From positions 455,574 through 519,573 of the forward strand of contig NZ_BBYG01000011.1 of assembly GCF_001184025.1 (NCBI RefSeq): 64,000 nt of DNA. The letters run 5' to 3'. The DNA is from Streptomyces maremycinicus. Its GTDB lineage: Bacteria > Actinomycetota > Actinomycetes > Streptomycetales > Streptomycetaceae. Below are positions 61,724-64,000 of this stretch, piece after piece. Each line of letters begins with the position of its first letter. Positions within the stretch are counted from its first letter, which is position 1. Under the pieces are notes generated by a model. It made no database searches, was not told the DNA's origin, and saw only the letters and a program-made list of their open reading frames with translations. The translations under genes were made by a program, and so were the position numbers.

Positions 61724-62188
61724 ATGGCCGCGGTGGATCTCACCAGCCACCCCGGGCACCTGGCCCGGCGGCTCCAGCAGGCGCACTACCTGCTGTGGAA
61801 CACGATGGTCTCCGAGGAGATCACCTCGCCGCAGTTCGCGGTCCTCAACGCGCTCGTGGCCGAGCCGGGCCTCGACCAGCGCACGGTGGGGGAGCGGGTG
61901 GGGCTCGACCGTTCCACCATCGCCGAGGTGATCAGCCGGCTCATCCGCCGGGGCCTGCTCGACAAGGTCCGCGACCCCCAGGACGGGCGCCGCTTCCTGC
62001 TGGGCCTCACCGACGAAGGGCTGCGCACCCACCGCAGGCTGACCGTGCGCACGGCCCGGATGAACCAGGTCTTCCTGTCTCCCCTCTCGGCCGCGGAGCA
62101 GACCCTGTTCCTCGAGCTCATCCAGCGTGTCTCGGACGCGGCGGAGGGCCTGCGCAACCCCGGGGAACCGCTGGTCGCGCCGTCCTGA
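61724..62188 (+). CDS. pcaV: MarR-family regulator of the pca operon
   Basis: A 154-residue MarR repressor. The winged helix-turn-helix is near residues 55-90 (TVGERVGLDRSTIAEVISRL, then KVRDPQDGRRFLLGLT). The N-terminal Arg15, shown for S. coelicolor PcaV to be needed for ligand binding, is kept in HPGHLARRLQQAHYLLWN. Protocatechuate releases it from DNA in that organism. The gene faces the pca operon across the operator region. Confidence 0.95.
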   Translation: MAAVDLTSHPGHLARRLQQAHYLLWNTMVSEEITSPQFAVLNALVAEPGLDQRTVGERVGLDRSTIAEVISRLIRRGLLDKVRDPQDGRRFLLGLTDEGLRTHRRLTVRTARMNQVFLSPLSAAEQTLFLELIQRVSDAAEGLRNPGEPLVAPS

Positions 62189-62234
62189 ACGCGACACCGG
62201 CCCCCGGGTGCGCGGAGCCGCGCGGCGCGCCGCG

Positions 62235-63254
62235 TCAGGGTGCCTGGGCGAACACCACCCACACCTGACCCTGGGCGAAGGCGACCGGGGAGCCGTCGGC
62301 GGTCGTGAAGTCCGTGCCGGACGTGGCCGTCGCCCGCTTCCAGTTCACCTCGTGGACCCGCCCGTCACGCAGCACCCGCGCCGTTCCCGAGCCCACCGTC
62401 TCGGTGTACGGCGTGTTGTTGCCCAGGAAGTCGTGGAAGCCCGACGCGCGCACCTTCACGTACTGCACGACCACCGTGGCCGGGGCCACCCGCCGCCCGT
62501 CGGTCGTCACGGTCGGCGCGCCGTCCGTCGAGACCAGCCACCGGGCCCGGCTCGCGGACCAGGTGAAGGTGAAGCGCGCCGCCGGGTAGCGCACGGTGAG
62601 CGAGGGCAGCGCCGTACCGCCGGCGGGCGCGGCGCCGTAGCGGAACCCGGTGGTCAGCGCGGCGGCGCCCGGCGCGGCGGGCAGCAGGCGGCCCGGGCGC
62701 ACGTAGAGGTTGTGCGGCGCGGCCCGGTCGGTGCCCCGGTAGTAGGCCCCGTCCCCGTCCGCGTCCTCGGGGGTGACGGCGTCCAGCGGCGCCCGGTCGA
62801 TCAGCGGCAGCAGCTTGCCCTGCGCGCCGGAGAACGCCAGCACCGGACGCCGGAACTGGCGCAGCAACTCCAGATCCGACTCCCGGGCGCTGCGCACGGG
62901 ACCGACGGCCTTCGGCAACGTGGTCGCGTACACGGCCATCAGCCGGCTCAGCCCGCCCTCGACCTGTTCGACGTAGACGACGTCCGCGGCGTCGAGACCG
63001 GTCTGCGGCCGGGCCCCCGGGGCGTTGTCGATCTTCACGGCGAGCGGGGAGGCGGCGACGGCGCTCGGGCTGGTGCTGCCGCTCGGGTCCGGCTGCCGCG
63101 AGGCGCTCCGGCTGTCGTCGCCTCTCGACGGCTCGCGGCTCGTCGTACAGCCCGCCGCGAGGGTGATCGCCAGCAGGACGGCCGACAGGGCCGCGACGAG
63201 GCCTTCCAGGTGTCTTCGGTGTCCGGCACGTCCTGGACGTATCGCGCCTGTCAT
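62235..63254 (-). CDS. DUF3048 lipoprotein
   Basis: A 339-residue lipoprotein of the DUF3048 family (YerB-like). The signal peptide (RRHLEGLVAALSAVLLAITL) ends in the lipobox LAAGC, then comes a Ser/Pro linker and the domain with AVKIDNAPGARPQTGLDAAD, VYVEQVEGGLSRLMAVYAT and VGPVRSARESDLELLRQF. The second half carries the C-terminal DUF3048_C beta region. The function of this widespread family is not established. It is convergent with pcaV and monocistronic. Confidence 0.9.
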   Translation of the reverse strand: MTGAIRPGRAGHRRHLEGLVAALSAVLLAITLAAGCTTSREPSRGDDSRSASRQPDPSGSTSPSAVAASPLAVKIDNAPGARPQTGLDAADVVYVEQVEGGLSRLMAVYATTLPKAVGPVRSARESDLELLRQFRRPVLAFSGAQGKLLPLIDRAPLDAVTPEDADGDGAYYRGTDRAAPHNLYVRPGRLLPAAPGAAALTTGFRYGAAPAGGTALPSLTVRYPAARFTFTWSASRARWLVSTDGAPTVTTDGRRVAPATVVVQYVKVRASGFHDFLGNNTPYTETVGSGTARVLRDGRVHEVNWKRATATSGTDFTTADGSPVAFAQGQVWVVFAQAP

Positions 63255-63316
63255 GGCCACCCCCGTTTCGTGTCTCGATTGTGCGCTCATCCGTTCGAGA
63301 GTGGCTATGCGTGGCT

Positions 63317-63366
63317 CTGTGCGGGCTGTGCGGGCTGTGCGGGCTGTGCGGGCTGTGCGGGCTGTG
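63317..63366 (+). repeat. 9-bp tandem repeat CTGTGCGGG
   Basis: About five and a half perfect copies of a 9-bp unit lie in the gap between the DUF3048 gene and the dehydrogenase gene. It is probably non-coding slippage. Confidence 0.8.
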
Positions 63367-63479
63367 CCGGCCGGGGTGGCGTGGTTCGGGGCCGGGGCGT
63401 CGGGTACCCGGGCCGCAGCCAGGAACCGGTACCCCCGGACCAGCCGGGACGGGCCGGTCGGCGGAGGGAGCGCGGTGCG

Positions 63480-64000
63480 ATGAAGGCAGTGACCTGGCAG
63501 GGCAAGCGGGACGTCAGGGTGGACACGGTTCCCGACCCGACGATCCAGGAACCGACGGACGCCGTCATCCGCATCACGTCCAGCGGTCTGTGCGGCTCCG
63601 ACCTCCACCTGTACGAGGTGCTCACCCCGTTCATGACCCCGGGCGACATCCTCGGCCACGAGCCCATGGGCATCGTCGAGGAGGTCGGTGCCGCGGTACC
63701 CGATCTGCGGGCGGGCGACCGGGTCGTGGTGCCCTTCCAGATCGCCTGCGGCAACTGCTGGATGTGCCTGAACGCGCTGCCCACCCAGTGCGAGACGACC
63801 CAGGTCACCGGCGAGGGAATGGGTGCCGCGCTGTTCGGCTACACCCGCCTGTACGGGGCGGTGCCCGGTGCCCAGGCCGAGTATCTGCGCGTACCGCAGG
63901 CCCAGTTCGGCCCCATCAAGGTGCCGGAGGGGCCGCCCGACGACCGCTTCGTCTACCTCTCCGACGTGCTGCCCACCGCCTGGCAGGCGGTCGCCTACGC
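63480..64000 (+). CDS. Zinc-dependent alcohol dehydrogenase, 3' end missing
   Basis: A medium-chain alcohol dehydrogenase cut by the window edge; 173 residues are visible of about 390. The catalytic zinc ligands are seen as Cys in SSGLCGSDLHLYE and His-Glu in ILGHEPMGIVEEVG, and the structural zinc site has Cys in PFQIACGNCWMCLN and LPTQCETT. The ATG has GGAGGGAG about nine bases upstream. It resembles glutathione-independent formaldehyde dehydrogenase or related enzymes, which is only a family-level guess. Confidence 0.9.
   Translation, partial: MKAVTWQGKRDVRVDTVPDPTIQEPTDAVIRITSSGLCGSDLHLYEVLTPFMTPGDILGHEPMGIVEEVGAAVPDLRAGDRVVVPFQIACGNCWMCLNALPTQCETTQVTGEGMGAALFGYTRLYGAVPGAQAEYLRVPQAQFGPIKVPEGPPDDRFVYLSDVLPTAWQAVAY

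Overview
The window is high-GC actinomycete DNA and almost certainly comes from a Streptomyces chromosome. The signs are GTG and TTG starts, many 4-bp stop/start overlaps (GTGA, ATGA, TTGA), Tat and lipobox signal peptides, LAxTG-like wall anchoring, DUF2510 proteins, and a pcaV-pcaIJFHGBL cluster in the order known from Streptomyces coelicolor. No rRNA, tRNA, CRISPR array, transposase or phage gene was seen.

Region by region. (1) Positions 1-12972 are a sugar-catabolism island. On the minus strand a PfkB kinase, a solute-binding lipoprotein, two ABC permeases and a GH2 beta-galactosidase (cut by the window edge) form one operon. On the plus strand are a divergent DeoR regulator with a coupled GH4 glycosidase, then a GH38 alpha-mannosidase and a GH29 alpha-fucosidase behind a LacI-type palindrome. 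No transporter ATPase is present, so a shared ATPase such as MsiK is expected. (2) 13256-15118 hold a secreted GH18 chitinase with a strong terminator and a promoter bracketed by DasR-like (dre) half-palindromes. (3) 15137-22055 carry an ATP-grasp protein, a metallophosphoesterase coupled to a Sfp-type phosphopantetheinyl transferase, a small protein, an alpha/beta hydrolase, an XRE/IrrE-type pair and a stand-alone MmyB-like ligand-binding domain. (4) 22114-28638 combine a NitT/TauT-type ABC importer, an IclR regulator and a VanA/VanB-like Rieske oxygenase system with a 57-residue Cys-containing protein encoded between oxygenase and reductase. (5) 28855-39418 hold small membrane and secreted proteins, a GNAT protein, an XRE and a TetR regulator, a long lipoprotein, a membrane molybdopterin oxidoreductase next to a fasciclin lipoprotein, and an NAD kinase. 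(6) 39469-44248 hold a three-gene envelope operon (unknown protein, membrane M48 peptidase, Ser/Gly-rich lipoprotein) and a LAxTG-like wall protein. (7) 44692-54565 hold a Tat-exported phospholipase C behind possible PHO boxes, a DUF2510/LURP-one protein, a coupled PAP2 and EamA pair facing a TetR gene across a striking 16-bp-period operator array, a DUF2510 Gly-rich protein, and a LAL-like ATPase lacking its LuxR domain. (8) 54994-62188 are the complete protocatechuate branch of the beta-ketoadipate pathway with its MarR regulator PcaV. (9) The end has a DUF3048 lipoprotein and a truncated zinc alcohol dehydrogenase.

Functional links. The first 15 kb look like a glycan-scavenging block with separate controls (DeoR, LacI-type, DasR-type). 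The Rieske system could make protocatechuate from vanillate-like methoxyaromatics, which the pca operon would then take to succinate and acetyl-CoA; this link is inferred. The least explained pieces are the coupled 57-aa protein, the TetR operator arrays, the M48 envelope operon, the stand-alone MmyB domain and the HTH-less LAL ATPase.
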